Assembly: GCA_026182355.1 (NCBI GenBank)
Contig: JAPFBL010000244.1
Location: 257,501 to 321,500, forward strand
DNA length: 64,000 nucleotides
Source of the DNA: Hermatobates lingyangjiaoensis
Lineage: Eukaryota > Arthropoda > Insecta > Hemiptera > Hermatobatidae
Direction: 5' to 3'
In this document: piece by piece, positions 10,216 to 22,419 of the stretch
Layout of the letters: every line of letters begins with the position of its first letter
Position numbering within the stretch: the stretch's first letter is position 1
The notes under the pieces: model-generated
What the model was told of the DNA's origin: nothing
The model's input: only the letters and a program-made list of their open reading frames with translations
Database searches by the model: none
Translations under genes and position numbers: made by a program

Positions 10216-11866
10216 TTCAATAATATATCGACCGTTTGATAGAATAGGTGTGTTCTCTAATCGGGGTTCGGTCAATTTTTCCAGGATAAAAAATCAAACT
10301 CTCGTTGCCAACGTTTCGGTTTTATTTAAACCTTTTTCATAGGCCTACAAACAAAGGTAATAAGAAATCACATATCAACATCAAACATATACACAATATG
10401 AAAATGGATTGTTACAACTCATGAATAGTACAAGCAGAAATATTTCAGAGATACATAAACAATATTACTTACAGAAGTAAGAATTTTTTTAACTAAGAAA
10501 ATGATATTTACATTATTTAAAGGAACAACAATGTTAGCCGGACAAAACCTTCGACTAGACTAATAAGAAACATTAACAAATAACCTCAACACTGTTCACT
10601 CAAGGGAACTAAATAAATCAAATTTCACTAAACCTCAGCACAACACTCCAGAATAAATATTACTTAAATTAGTAATATCACTTCTATGATTAATCGAACT
10701 TAGATCCTTTTTAATATATAACATCTCAAGTGTCTTCCTTCTTTGCTCATCTTTTTCTTTTTCTATTATAGTTGTATCTTCAAAATCGAACGTGTGACCT
10801 TCGTTTATTGCATGCCCAGCTAAGGCTGTTGCGTTACTTTTATTTGTTCTTATGGAATAATTATGTTGGTACAACCTTTCTTTGAGAAAACGACTAGTTT
10901 CACCATAGTAACACTTGTCACAGTCTTTACATTTGATGGCATAATGAGGTTACTTTGTAACTCCTTCGGTATTTTTTTCTTTCAAATTTGAAAATAAAGA
11001 TTTATTTTTTCTTTTATTATAAAATGCCAGTGTAACTTCAGGTACGTTTCGTTTGAACACTTTTCTAATTGATTGTGATAAGCCCTCAACATAAGGAAAT
11101 TTGAAATACTTCCTATTTATAACTTCCAGTTCAGCATGATCTTCATTTGAATGTGCTGGTTGCTGTCTTAAATATCTTAACCAATATCGTTCAACTAAGT
11201 TCTTCGGATAACAATTTTTCTGTAACAATAATTCACCCTTTTCTTATTTTCATTTAGATAACATGGACTACTTATTTCAATAACTTTTTTAACCAAATTT
11301 TGGACGCAATTTAATTTTTGGTTTATAGCATGAGAAGAATGGTAGTTCAGGATTCTTGCAGCACTGGTAGGTTTTTAAACCAATCCGTTAAGATATTGCC
11401 ATTTTCACCTCTTATAACTTTCACATCTAAGAATGGCAGATTTCCATCTTTCTCTACTTCACAAGTGAATTGTAGACGATTATGAAAAGAATTAAATATA
11501 TTTAATACATTCTCTTCTTCTCCCTTTTCAATAATTAAAAACAAATCGTCCACATATAATTTAATAAATTTCACCTTCGTACCTAATTTATTGATACTGT
11601 TTTCCAATAGTTCAATCATAACTATATTTGCGAGAACTGGTGAAATTGGTGATCCCATTGGTAATCCATATTTTTGTTTATAAATAGTACCATCAAAGGT
11701 GAAATACCTTGCTTCACATATAAGGTCCAGTATAGAAAGGAAAACCTTTTTCGACATTCCAACCTGTGAATGTCACAGGTTGACAGAATGTCAACGAAAC
11801 GTTGGCAACGAGAGTTTGATTTTTTAATCCTGGAAAATTGACCGAACCCGATTAGAGAACACACCT
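10216..11866 (-). mobile_element. Penelope-like element copy with RT and endonuclease, family M
   Basis: A minus-strand element between two (TA)n tracts. Its two ends are inverted copies of each other: GTGTTCTCTAATCGGG, TCGGTCAATTTT and the CAACGTTTCGG block at 10240-10345 mirror about 11790-11866. This inverted terminal arrangement is typical of Penelope-like elements. It is 5'-truncated within the reverse transcriptase and carries frameshifts, so it is inactive. The terminal hammerhead-like core has CTATGAA in place of CTGANGA. Confidence 0.85.
10635..11864 (-). pseudogene. Penelope-like RT and GIY-YIG endonuclease ORF, frameshifted
   Basis: Minus-strand coding in several frames. The reverse transcriptase part (11347-11757) has YGLPMGSPISPVLAN (template grip), the catalytic YVDD within KLYVDDLFLI, and LPFLDVKVIR. 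A frameshift near 11350-11390 leads to a thumb-like region (RILNYHSSHAINQK). The linker with EGLSQSIRKVFKRN lies at 10950-11228. After another frame change comes the endonuclease with CYYGETSRFLKERL (GIY-YIG catalytic start), HAINEGHTFDF and RRKTLEMLYI (conserved Glu). Together these domains are diagnostic of an endonuclease-bearing Penelope-like retroelement. The N-terminal third is missing. Confidence 0.9.
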
Positions 11867-11925
11867 ACTATATATATATATATATTATATATATATATAT
11901 ATTATTATATATATATATAAACTAG
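11867..11925. repeat. (TA)n microsatellite between two Penelope-like copies
   Basis: An interrupted TA tract that separates the family M copy from the family E palindrome. TA tracts adjoin PLE ends throughout this window. Confidence 0.9.
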
Positions 11926-12349
11926 AATTTAAAAAGAACACATAGAAAGGAAATCACTGAACTCACTACTATATTTCGATGTCCTCGTCTTCAGGAAAAG
12001 AAGTGAATCGCTCCAAAGGCTGATAACGACTGACTTGGCGTTCCAACTGAAGCACTCAACCAGGGTAGCCAACTTTCGGAGGAAAGGTAGACAGGGAAGA
12101 TAAAGAGATACAAGCCAAATAAAAATTAAAAAATGAAAACATTTAACTAAAATAAAATTAAAAGCTGATAACAACTAAAAAATAAGAGGAAAAAAAATCA
12201 ACGATTGAGGTTAAGCCCAGGAGCCGATCACCCGCCCAAAACTAATAAGTGCTTCTTCTGAAGCTCTCAGAGTAACTTTCGAATTAGTCTGATCAATCTG
12301 CCTCAGGACCTGTACACGGAAACCTACCCTATCTCTCACAAGACCTCTT

Positions 12350-12660
12350 GTACCTCTGGTAACTGCGTTTACCGTTTGGATTGCACCCAGTGTGATTCTT
12401 TTTATGTGGGTTTTGGCTTCCACCAAGCAAAGCTGCGTATGAATAATCACAAAGATCATCCGTTGGCAAACGCAGTGACCTTCCCGTTGCTACTCATGCC
12501 AGCTCTCACGGACTCAGTTTTAATGACTGTTTCCGTGTACAGGTCCTGAGGCAGATTGATCAGACTAATTCGAAAGTTACTCTGAGAGCTTCAGAAGAAG
12601 CACTTATTAGTCTTCTGGGCGGTAGATCGGCTCTGGGCTTAACCTCAATCGTTGATTTTT
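12350..12660 (+). pseudogene. GIY-YIG endonuclease fragment of a Penelope-like element
   Basis: One plus-strand frame reads VYRLDCTQCDSFYVG followed by LRMNNHKDH, matching the Cys-rich GIY-YIG start of Penelope-like endonucleases. A one-base shift later continues with SHGLSFNDCFRVQVL and RASEEALISLL, which contains the conserved glutamate region. The ORF ends near SIVDF. The fragment is divergent from the minus-strand copy at 10635-10925, so it is a different PLE family. Confidence 0.8.
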
Positions 12661-12850
12661 TTTCCTCTTATTTTTTAGTTGTTATCAGCTTTAATTTTAT
12701 TTTAGTTAAATGTTTTCATTTTTTAATTTTATTTGGCTTGTATCTCTTTATCTTCCCTGTCTACCTTTCCTCCGAAAGTTGGCTACCCTGGTTGAGTGCT
12801 TCAGTTGGAACGCCAAGTCAGTCGTTATCAGCCTTTGGAGCGATTCACTT

Positions 12851-12890
12851 CTTTTCCTGAAGACGAGGACATCGAAATATAGTAGTGAGT
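12851..12890 (+). ncRNA. Hammerhead ribozyme motif, family E
   Basis: CTGAAGA, hairpin GA-GGACA-TC, GAA, ATAT, A. Stem III is ATAT; stem I pairing is weak. Inverse partner 11962-11999; relative 61735-61780. It lies at the 3' end of a segment encoding the element's own endonuclease. Confidence 0.6.
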
Positions 12891-12959
12891 TTCAGTGATT
12901 TCCTTTCTATTGTTTTTTTAAATTCTAGTTTATTCAGTTCGAAGAATCGTTTCATCAAT

Positions 12960-13385
12960 TGTCACTTATATATATATATATATATATGATCGAACCACAT
13001 ATGAAAATGGGAAAATATTTCACGCGTGTATGTGAAATCTTTTTTTTCTAAAAACGGTCTCCAACCGTCGCTTGACAAGTGCGCTTTGTGTCCCTATCTC
13101 AACTCTCGTGATGACGGTTCAACCGAAAATTAGAAACAGTAAGTGCGTTTGTTCCTTAGTTCTGTGTTAGTGATTCACCGTGAAACGTTTGTTGTCCTTT
13201 TGGATCGTTTTCCTGTTTACAATATATATATATGGTTACTTGCCGTTGCGTCTACAACGTGCTTGGTCTCCTATTCTCTTTTCTCCTGAAGACGGATTAC
13301 CCGAAAATTTGAGTCTGTAGTGTGTTTCCCTACTTTGTGTGTTGCTCTTTGTTAATCTCGAACTCATATATATATATATATACAT
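12960..13385 (+). mobile_element. Penelope-like terminal segments (families J, C, D) between TA tracts
   Basis: After (TA)n at 12966-12986 come pieces of family J, a family C-like segment (core 13101-13142, with CTCGTGATGA in place of CTCCTGATGA) and a family D segment (13281-13318, intact core). TATATATA separates each, and a TA tract at 13363-13381 closes the cluster. Confidence 0.75.
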
Positions 13386-13469
13386 GAGTACTGTAATAAG
13401 ACGAAAGTTTGGGACAAATAACAGCAGTCTAAAATTGTAATTCTATGAAAATAGATGTTTAAAATATTT

Positions 13470-13490
13470 GGGTGAGGGGGGGGGGGGGGC
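13470..13490. repeat. Poly-G run
   Basis: About 13 consecutive G within a GGGTGAGGGG context, unusual in such AT-rich DNA. It is probably a microsatellite-type tract. Confidence 0.8.
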
Positions 13491-13779
13491 ACAAAAGCTA
13501 TGCCACTGTCATTAAAGTTAACACTCAATTTAATGACTCCAATATAAAATGTATTCCCATATATTTTCCATGGAAGACTTAGTAACGTTTTTTGAATTTC
13601 TTACCTTGGTTTGAACAATGGTTTTTATTAGACTTGTTTACAATAAAGTCTCGCTACTTATAAAACAACTTAATATTTATCAAGAATCGGTTAGTTTTTC
13701 AAAGTCAAATCAAAAATCAAAAGCAACATTTCTATTTAAAACTAATATTTGCAAAATATATTGCAATAAACTATTACAT

Positions 13780-13870
13780 TAGTGGTCAAAATAAATAATT
13801 TTAGGAATATAAACTTTTACACAACTGTGAGATTAAATGAAAGTTACATTTATTAGTAGCAACTAAGTAC
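13780..13870 (+). mobile_element. Helentron-like body fragment
   Basis: It matches 23010-23090 (ACTATTACATTAG, TTTTAG, AACACAACTGT). It is separated from the rest of a similar body (16857-17455) by the hAT-A copy and other DNA. Confidence 0.45.
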
Positions 13871-14041
13871 GTAGTGTACTATAAACCACACTACAGTGAT
13901 GTACACCAGGGGTACGAGAAACAGGTTTTGTAACTTCCAAGAAATTTTTTTTTACTTTTAAGGAAATTTCAGCACTTTTTAAGGATTATAAAAGTTTTAT
14001 TTTAACGACATTTTCAAAAAGCTTAGTTCGATAAAATAATG

Positions 14042-16855
<2,814 letters not shown>

Positions 16856-16856
16856 A

Positions 16857-17455
16857 GGTAACATTCCTTTCATTAATGTTATTTTATGTTGGGTAAAATA
16901 AATTAAATGTTTCAATTTACAGGTTTTGTTAGTTTTAAATATGCTTGATTGTGTATATACCTTCTATTGATGTTTCATTTATTTATATAATAAAATAAAT
17001 GAATTTTTTTTACTTTTAAATTAGTTTTTGTTTACTAAATATACTTATTATGTATACAGAAATCTCACATAAACACGTGGAATAACAATCAATGATCAAA
17101 CCGCAATATGAAGTGGGAAAACAAGACTAAAATCTATCAACCGTAACAAGGTTACGGTAAAACAGTTAAAAAACTGTTGGGTTTTTGACTCTGACGAAGA
17201 CCGGCTTGTTACGGTTGAAGATCTTAGTCTTGTTTTCCCATTTCATATCGTGTATATATATATCTTGAATCAAGTTAAGAATACTATACCAACAGCTTGG
17301 GCCACAAAAGAATCTTTGTTTTAATTATGATTTAATACCAAGAAACAGCAATAACAGTTATTCCTGTTAATCATGTTCAGTGAATGTGTTTTATTAACTG
17401 TTGCTATAATTTCTTAACACTGAGTAACAAAACAAGGGGTATGGGTCGTCTAGTG
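16857..17455 (+). mobile_element. Helentron-like 3' half split by a family J PLE
   Basis: Body sequence shared with 5940-6330 and 23095-23180 (TTAATGTTATTTTATGTT, CTTGGGCCA). It ends in GGTATGGGTCGTCTAG at about 17440-17453. A partly degraded family J palindrome (17060-17258) is inserted. The hAT-B element begins two bases after the CTAG end. Confidence 0.65.
17060..17258. mobile_element. Penelope-like family J palindrome, degraded
   Basis: Outer parts are ACACGTGGAATAACAATC and TTCCCATTTCATATCGTG. The plus core at 17187-17228 has lost one A (GAAG in place of GAAAG) and the minus core is truncated. Confidence 0.75.
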
Positions 17456-17643
17456 CAGTGCTCTGCAAACTTTTCTAACCTATGACGCACCAAAATGCTT
17501 TCTAGAATTCCGCGGCACACCAAAAGCTAAAGTATATAGGTATTAATTGATACACAAATATTACAATAATTGTTTGTTTTTATGTGAAAAGTATAAATAT
17601 ATAAAACTGTAACATATTTATTTGTACACAATTATAGTAATTA

Positions 17644-17830
17644 TTAATGTGATACTTGCCCTTGTTTCAATGAACACAAAACTTTTATATTCGGCTCAAT
17701 ATTTGACAACGCAACACGAAGTTCTTGGTCAAGATCTTTTAAGCATGACCGCTTATCATTTTTAATTAACTCAAGAGTTGAAAAGCTTTGCTCACATAAA
17801 TATGCCGTCGAAAATGGAAGTAATGTTAAG
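17644..17830 (-). pseudogene. hAT transposase C-terminal dimerisation domain
   Basis: About 60 minus-strand codons ending in a TAA stop. The peptide contains YLCEQSFSTLELIKNDKRS, then DLDQELRVALSNIEP. The CEQxFSxL and IKNxxRSxL pattern plus LRVALSNIxP is the hallmark of the hAT family (ZBED-type) C-terminal domain. Upstream coding is deleted. Confidence 0.85.
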
Positions 17831-17974
17831 ATTGCTTTGTAGGAAATGTAGGATATTCTTGTTTAACGTAAATCCAGAAAACATTTAATGGAACTTCGGT
17901 GAAAAATAGTCATTGTGTATAAAATATTAAATACATGATGAAAAATGGTGAAATGTCAAATACAATGTATTTGA

Positions 17975-18290
17975 CCGCGGCACACCTGTATCTGGCTCAT
18001 GGCACACCAGTGTGCCGCGGCACTCCTGTATCTGGCTCATGGCACACCAGTGTGCCGCGGCACACCTGTATCTGGCTCATGGCACACTAGTGTGCCGCGG
18101 CACTCCTGTATCTGGCTCATGGCACACTAGTGTGCCGCGGCACTCCTGTATCTGGCTCATGGCACACCAGTGTCCCGCGGACACCTGCATCTGGCTCATG
18201 GCATACCAGTGTGCCGCGGCACTCCTGTATCTGGCTCATGGCACACCAGTGTGCCGCGGCACTCCTGTACCTGGCTCATGGCACACCGAT
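17975..18290 (+). repeat. 40-bp minisatellite, about eight copies
   Basis: The unit alternates CTGTATCTGGCTCATGGCAC and a CAGTGTGCCGCGGCAC-type half with exact 40-bp spacing, visible at 18001, 18041, 18081 and 18121 onward. It is open in one plus frame because 40 bp copies with small indels avoid stops. I do not call this a gene. Confidence 0.95.
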
Positions 18291-18309
18291 TATGGAGCAC
18301 TGATCTAGG

Positions 18310-18622
18310 GTACATACGAGTATATAAATGCACGTAGACAGCCTCTCTATCTGATACAAAGCACTTGTTAACTTAAACGCAATTAAGGGTTTTATGTAAA
18401 TTATATCATTTATATAAACCCACCATATCCAATATAGGTTTTATGTAAGTTATTCTGGCCAAACCAGCTCGAAAGCTTTCTTGTTTCTATCACAGAAGTA
18501 ACTAAAACAATTGTTTAATCTTTCTTTATAAACAACACCATTCAAAACAAAGATTCTAGCAGGATATGGGTATGTTTTGTTGGTTATGAGTAAACAATAA
18601 CTAATACTACTGCTGTTTACAG
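18310..18622 (+). other. Intron sequence, unique
   Basis: AT-rich intron DNA before the receptor exon at 18623. A polypyrimidine-poor but usable acceptor, TGCTGTTTACAG, closes it. Nothing else was recognised. Confidence 0.5.
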
Positions 18623-18727
18623 GAAGTTTCAAGAAATCAACAGTGTACTGCGGCCCCTGTTGATTGTCATTCTGCCCACAGCGCTCGTCGTTATATGCCT
18701 ACTCACCTTCCTCCTTGCACGCCTTAC
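18623..18727 (+). CDS. Odorant receptor, TM5 exon, 3' boundary uncertain
   Basis: It joins the preceding exon in phase to read RKFQEINSVLRPLL, then IVILPTALVVICLLTFLLAR, a clear transmembrane helix in the TM5 position. The acceptor is TTTACAG. The 3' boundary is a problem. The only GT after the helix and before the in-frame TAA is AC|GTTTTAAA at 18728. That gives phase 2, while the strong acceptor of the next exon requires phase 0. Possible explanations are a non-canonical donor, a frame error in the sequence, or a decaying allele. The end given is that GT. Confidence 0.75.
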
Positions 18728-18804
18728 GTTTTAAATGAGAAATACATAAAAGCCATATATGACCTCAATACTTTAAACCTGTCAATTCATTTCACTAATA
18801 TAGT

Positions 18805-19150
18805 AGTTAATAATAATATATATATATATAAAATATACTAAATATAATATAGATATATTTACTTCAAATAAAATGAAAAAGATGTCCGTGTGGAACAATA
18901 TATCACTAATATAATATTTACTATATATATATAATATATTTTTAATTTCTTTGAATTGAAAACAGACGGTACCAAACGGACAAATAATTCAACTAGTTAC
19001 ACGCTGAAAGAACAGCAAGAAAAAGGTATTCCAACACTCACGAATCTCGATATTTTCGGCGTCTTTCCGTCTTCAGGAAGAAGAAAAAAAGAAAATAAAA
19101 TGGAGAAAGAATGAAGGAACGGAGACGTAAATGCGTCCACTGGCCGATGT
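18805..19150 (-). mobile_element. (TA)n and Penelope-like terminal segment, family I
   Basis: TA-rich sequence (18815-18940) is followed by a minus-strand segment with its hammerhead-like core at 19037-19078. The same family occurs in plus orientation at 61535-61660, including the shared ACGGAGACGTAAATGCG and GGCCGATGTAAAC blocks. Confidence 0.75.
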
Positions 19151-19324
19151 AAACAACGATCGTTAAGTTAAGAAACATTTAGGGTTTCCAAAGTAGAATC
19201 AATTGTGTGGTATGACAAAGGGCCAATGTATGTTTCCTTGTGGGACTGCCACTGCAGCCTAATCATAAGAACGCGCTCTTTCACATCAAACATGGTTTGT
19301 TTCTTTTGTAAAACTGGTTTGCAG

Positions 19325-19459
19325 GTCGAGGACGAGGAGGAGATGCTGCTCCCTAAAACAGACCAGCTGATTCACCTCACCAGAAACACTTCCTTCTTCC
19401 TGAGCGCTATTGCCGACATGTACCTCTACTGCTGGGTGTCTACCACTCTAAAGGAAACT
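19325..19459 (+). CDS. Odorant receptor, TM6 exon
   Basis: An exon of exactly 45 codons between TGGTTTGCAG and GAAACT|GTAAGTTT. It reads VEDEEEMLLPKTDQLIH, then SFFLSAIADMYLYCWV and STTLKET. The acidic start, LLP and the YLYCW motif are typical of TM6 in insect odorant receptors. Both boundaries are phase 0, fitting the next exon at 20402. An upstream open frame exists, but the polypyrimidine tract supports this acceptor. Confidence 0.9.
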
Positions 19460-20200
19460 GTAAGTTTTAAGAAAAATCAACTGTCCTTTAGCACATGGGA
19501 GGCCAACATAACCAAAAGTGGCACACTATACTATATTGAGTGGCGCATTACTCCTTTAAGATAAAGATGAACTAAGCTTAAAGTACTGCTTATTTTTCGG
19601 TTATTTCCATATTTTGTTAATATCCTCTTAAGGAACGTTATTTTCCTCTCATTAATCTGCTTCGAAGGTAGATATGTTTGATTAATCAGAGGAAGCAGAA
19701 TTGTATGCTATTTCCATTCTGTAAAAACGATTATTACCCGTGATAATTTCCCTGAGCTAAGAAAATTTCCTTAAAGATTTATATGTCGTTTTGGAACGAG
19801 GTATAGACACAAGCACGTTCAGCAACTCAGTGAATTGGACTGTTTTTTTTTTCAACAAGGGAATTAGTATGAAAAATGACTTAATAAATACTGAACCTTA
19901 ATAAAACGTGAAGTTATTTATAAGTAATAAAGGTTTTAAATTAGCTGCAATGTTGAGATGTTAATCTACGGGAGTGACACTCTTTCAATCCTCAGTCCTT
20001 CCGGAGTCAGGTAATTAAAAATCTTAGTTTTTTTTGGTTCATGTTTCAGTATGTTGCCATGTTTTATTAAGGTCAGGATTTATTAATGTCATTTGTCATA
20101 CTAATTCCTTTGTTAAAAACCTCAATAATGCAATTCAACATTCAATATATTGTATTTAATTTCAAATAATTCACTTTGATGTTTAAAGATCACAGACATG
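19460..20200 (+). other. Intron sequence, mostly unique
   Basis: About 740 bp with no recognised repeat or gene. Poly-T runs and AT-rich sequence only. Confidence 0.5.
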
Positions 20201-20204
20201 TATA

Positions 20205-20300
20205 ATTTTTTTAGATGTACACCTGAAGAAGAACACTAAGTGTTCGAAACGCGATGTCAGTTTTTATATTAAAGTTTTTTTTTTGTGTGGGGTCGTAAAT
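20205..20300 (+). mobile_element. Penelope-like terminal segment, family K
   Basis: A single plus-strand copy with core CTGAAGA, a GAACACTAAGTGTTC hairpin and GAAACGCG at 20220-20258. Relatives are at 33110-33310, 41157-41345 and 57343-57616. No inverted partner is seen here. Confidence 0.75.
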
Positions 20301-20401
20301 ACTGCACTATAACAGATTGCACAAGTAATGAACCATCTCTCTGATTCAGCTACACGCAGACATTAGCCATGTAGTCGATTCAACCTGAATGTGCATTCTA
20401 G

Positions 20402-20557
20402 ATGGAAAGCAGTCACTTGGCCCTCTACAGGAGCAACTGGTACGAGGAGTCAGTGCCCTTTCGCAAGAGCCTGCTGCTCAGTATGACCTCGGTGTACCCG
20501 TCCAAGCCCATCTCTGCTATGGGCTTCGCCACTATCGAGATGGGCACTTTCATTACG
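20402..20557 (+). CDS. Odorant receptor, conserved C-terminal exon
   Basis: 52 codons in phase 0 between GCATTCTAG and ATTACG|GTATC. It reads SHLALYRSNWYEESVPFRK, then LLLSMTSVYPSKPISAMGF and ATIEMGTFIT. The W-Y, FRKxLL and TIxxFxxI-like pattern is the most conserved part of 7tm_6 receptors, leading into TM7. It joins cleanly to the final exon. Confidence 0.92.
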
Positions 20558-20599
20558 GTATCAAATCCTTTTAGTTTATAACATTATCCCTCTTCCATG

Positions 20600-20815
20600 A
20601 ATTATCAATTGGTCCATGAGCCATATCAAATTGATGATTAGGCATATTTCATTACTGTAATTAAATTGATAATTTAATCTATCTAATTGCTGTATCAAAT
20701 TGATAATTGGGCTGTGTCAAATTAATAATTGGGTATATCTAAGTGCTGTATCAAATTGATAATTGGGCATATCTAATTGCTGTAATTAAATTACAACTAC
20801 AAATCAAAGTCATCC
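20600..20815 (+). repeat. Degenerate intronic tandem repeat
   Basis: Repeated blocks of ATCAAATTGATAATTGGGC alternating with ATATCTAATTGCTGTA, three to four irregular units. The intron flanks are otherwise unremarkable. Confidence 0.75.
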
Positions 20816-20818
20816 TAA

Positions 20819-21061
20819 TTAGGCAGCATTATAATTATTCTGAAATAAATACGTCATTATGACAGCACATATGACAAGTGAAAGAAATGAGCCCCAGAAA
20901 CAAAGAAGCGACATTGGAATCCAATCGAGAACACAATGTTCAAACTTTTCTTTAATACAAATGAACAAGGTGAAGCAAGAGTAAAAAGCGACCAAGAACT
21001 TCATGTTTATCCCGTTCACCAGAAACAAACGAGAGAAACGAGAATCCAGACAACACACCAT
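20819..21061 (-). CDS. Hypothetical two-helix ORF antisense to a receptor intron
   Basis: The frame from the ATG at 21061 gives 80 residues on the minus strand. Two hydrophobic segments stand out: FLVAFYSCFTLFICI, and SLLCFWGSFLSLVICAVIMT. The surrounding 300 bp is not an obvious repeat and has higher GC than the neighbouring introns. A GTGAGT sits just upstream on the minus strand, so it could also be read as spliced. I do not recognise a family. It may be chance. Confidence 0.25.
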   Translation of the reverse strand: MVCCLDSRFSRLFLVNGINMKFLVAFYSCFTLFICIKEKFEHCVLDWIPMSLLCFWGSFLSLVICAVIMTYLFQNNYNAA

Positions 21062-21329
21062 TCGAGTGAGCTCTGCTCGATCCAGGCGAACCACTCACGT
21101 TGATTTGAATCTCAGTGCAGTCCATTACGATTCATTATAATGACAGCATTCATACAAGTGTGGTTATTGGACAACGTCTGTCACGTCAAGCTACCGTGTT
21201 AATAATTAAATACTAAATTAAATTTAACTAACCAATTATTTGACACGCTATTCATTGACTGTTCATATGTTAGGTTGTACGAAGTTCGTCGGGTCAGTTT
21301 AAGAATAAAAGAAAATGTGTTTATTTAGA

Positions 21330-21560
21330 ACAATATATATCTATAATCTATAATATATTTTATGCATATTTTATAAATTTTCGGGTAATCCGTCTTCAGG
21401 AGAAAAGAGATTACCCGAAAATTTGAGTCTGTAAGTATGTTTCCTTACTCTGTGTGTTACTCTTCTTGAATTTTGAACTCGTATTGTGTCCAGTTTGGAT
21501 CGTGTTTCGTTTAATTAAGTGAAGATATATATATATACTTAAAATAAACCACCATTACGG
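21330..21560. mobile_element. Penelope-like family D inverted pair
   Basis: The minus core at 21375-21410 is joined almost directly to the tail half of a plus copy (TTACCCGAAAATTTGAG), so the plus copy lacks its CTGAAGA. TA tracts flank it. It sits in the last receptor intron. Confidence 0.8.
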
Positions 21561-21662
21561 TCGAAATATTGAAATGTGAGTCTTTGTTATGTTTCTGTCT
21601 ATGTGTCACAGTTTATTTTAAGTGTAATCTGTCCTGCCGGACCGTTTCCGTTTGTCATGGTC

Positions 21663-21694
<32 letters not shown>

Positions 21695-21920
21695 TGTAAA
21701 CAGGAAATCGATCCAAAAGGACAACAAACGTTTCACGGTAACAGACACAGAACAAAAGAACAAACACACTTACACGTCATCAGAAACAAACACGTCATCA
21801 GGAGCTCCTGATGACCGTTCAACCGAAAATTAGAGACAGTAAGTCTGTTTGTTTCTTTGTTCTGTGTCTGTGATTTATCGTGAAACGTTTGAATATATAT
21901 ATATATATATATTTTGCCAA
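21560..21920. mobile_element. Penelope-like segments with (TA)n, including family C
   Basis: The first segment has GGTCGAAATATTGAAATGTG and TTTATTTTAAGTGTAATC, shared with 28800-28930 and 55340-55390. After (TA)n at 21663-21694 comes an inverted family C pair with a short minus arm and a plus core at 21803-21838. A TA tract at 21894-21912 ends it, about 50 bp before the last receptor exon. Confidence 0.8.
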
Positions 21921-21962
21921 AGATACATTGTTTATATAACAAGACATAACACTTTGTTGCAG

Positions 21963-22019
21963 GTTTTACGAGCGTCCTACACCTATTACACATTTCTAAA
22001 AGAGACGATCAAAGACTAA
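21963..22019 (+). CDS. Odorant receptor, terminal exon (TM7 tail and stop)
   Basis: The acceptor ACTTTGTTGCAG is followed by VLRASYTYYTFLKETIKD and a TAA stop. A short last exon encoding the end of TM7 (V-x-x-SYxYxTxL) is standard for insect odorant receptors. With the five exons above, about 377 residues are recovered; typical members have 380-450. Confidence 0.92.
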   Translation, partial: VLRASYTYYTFLKETIKD

Positions 22020-22351
22020 CCATATGGTAATGTCTGAAAAGAAAGTGCACTGTTCATGCCTGGACCTTCGTCACGATCATTATCATGAATATCAAAAACA
22101 ATTCGTCATTCACTAATTCATTCTTAAATAATAACATGCAGTTAATTAGACTCAAAGAAATATCAATTATCTTTCTTATCGTAATACACGTCTAATTAGC
22201 GATCGTGACATTCAAAAACACCTTGTATTCAACTGTTTTTAATTACTTCAATTAACCGTATTATTTTACTTGTTACAATTCATCTATTATAATTAGCTAA
22301 TTTACAACACAACAATTACTTTGTGTATATTAATAATAACTAAGTAATATT

Positions 22352-22357
22352 AATAAA
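22352..22357 (+). promoter_or_regulatory. Candidate polyadenylation signal
   Basis: AATAAA about 330 bp after the receptor stop codon, with further AATAAA-like hexamers in the next 20 bp. In DNA this AT-rich such hexamers arise often, so the assignment is weak. Confidence 0.3.
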
Positions 22358-22419
22358 TAAAGCAATAAAACTCCTAGAGTATTTTTTTTTCATCCTAGAG
22401 GTATTTGTGGAATCTCCAT

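Larger units (their letters stand above)
11927..12932. mobile_element. Large Penelope-like palindrome, family E
   Basis: A left arm (about 11927-12322) and right arm (about 12530-12932) are near-perfect inverted copies around a spacer of about 200 bp. Each arm ends with a hammerhead-like core (minus 11962-11999, plus 12851-12890). The spacer and right arm encode the endonuclease of the same element in plus orientation. The plus strand therefore reads endonuclease C-terminus, 3' region and ribozyme, and the left arm is an inverted duplicate of its last 400 bp. Confidence 0.85.
17456..18302 (-). mobile_element. hAT element, family hAT-B, with internal minisatellite
   Basis: The ends are CAGTGCTCTGCAAAC and TTATGGAGCACTG. 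The flanks GTCTAGTG and ATCTAGGG agree at six of eight bases, a weak target duplication. The minus strand carries a transposase C-terminus at 17644-17830. Towards the right end a 40-bp unit built from the element's own GTGCCGCGGCAC-type sequence is repeated about eight times. Confidence 0.8.

Noticed and set aside
18012..18308. 98-codon plus ORF rich in Cys and Trp
   Set aside because: It is the translation of the 40-bp minisatellite inside hAT-B.
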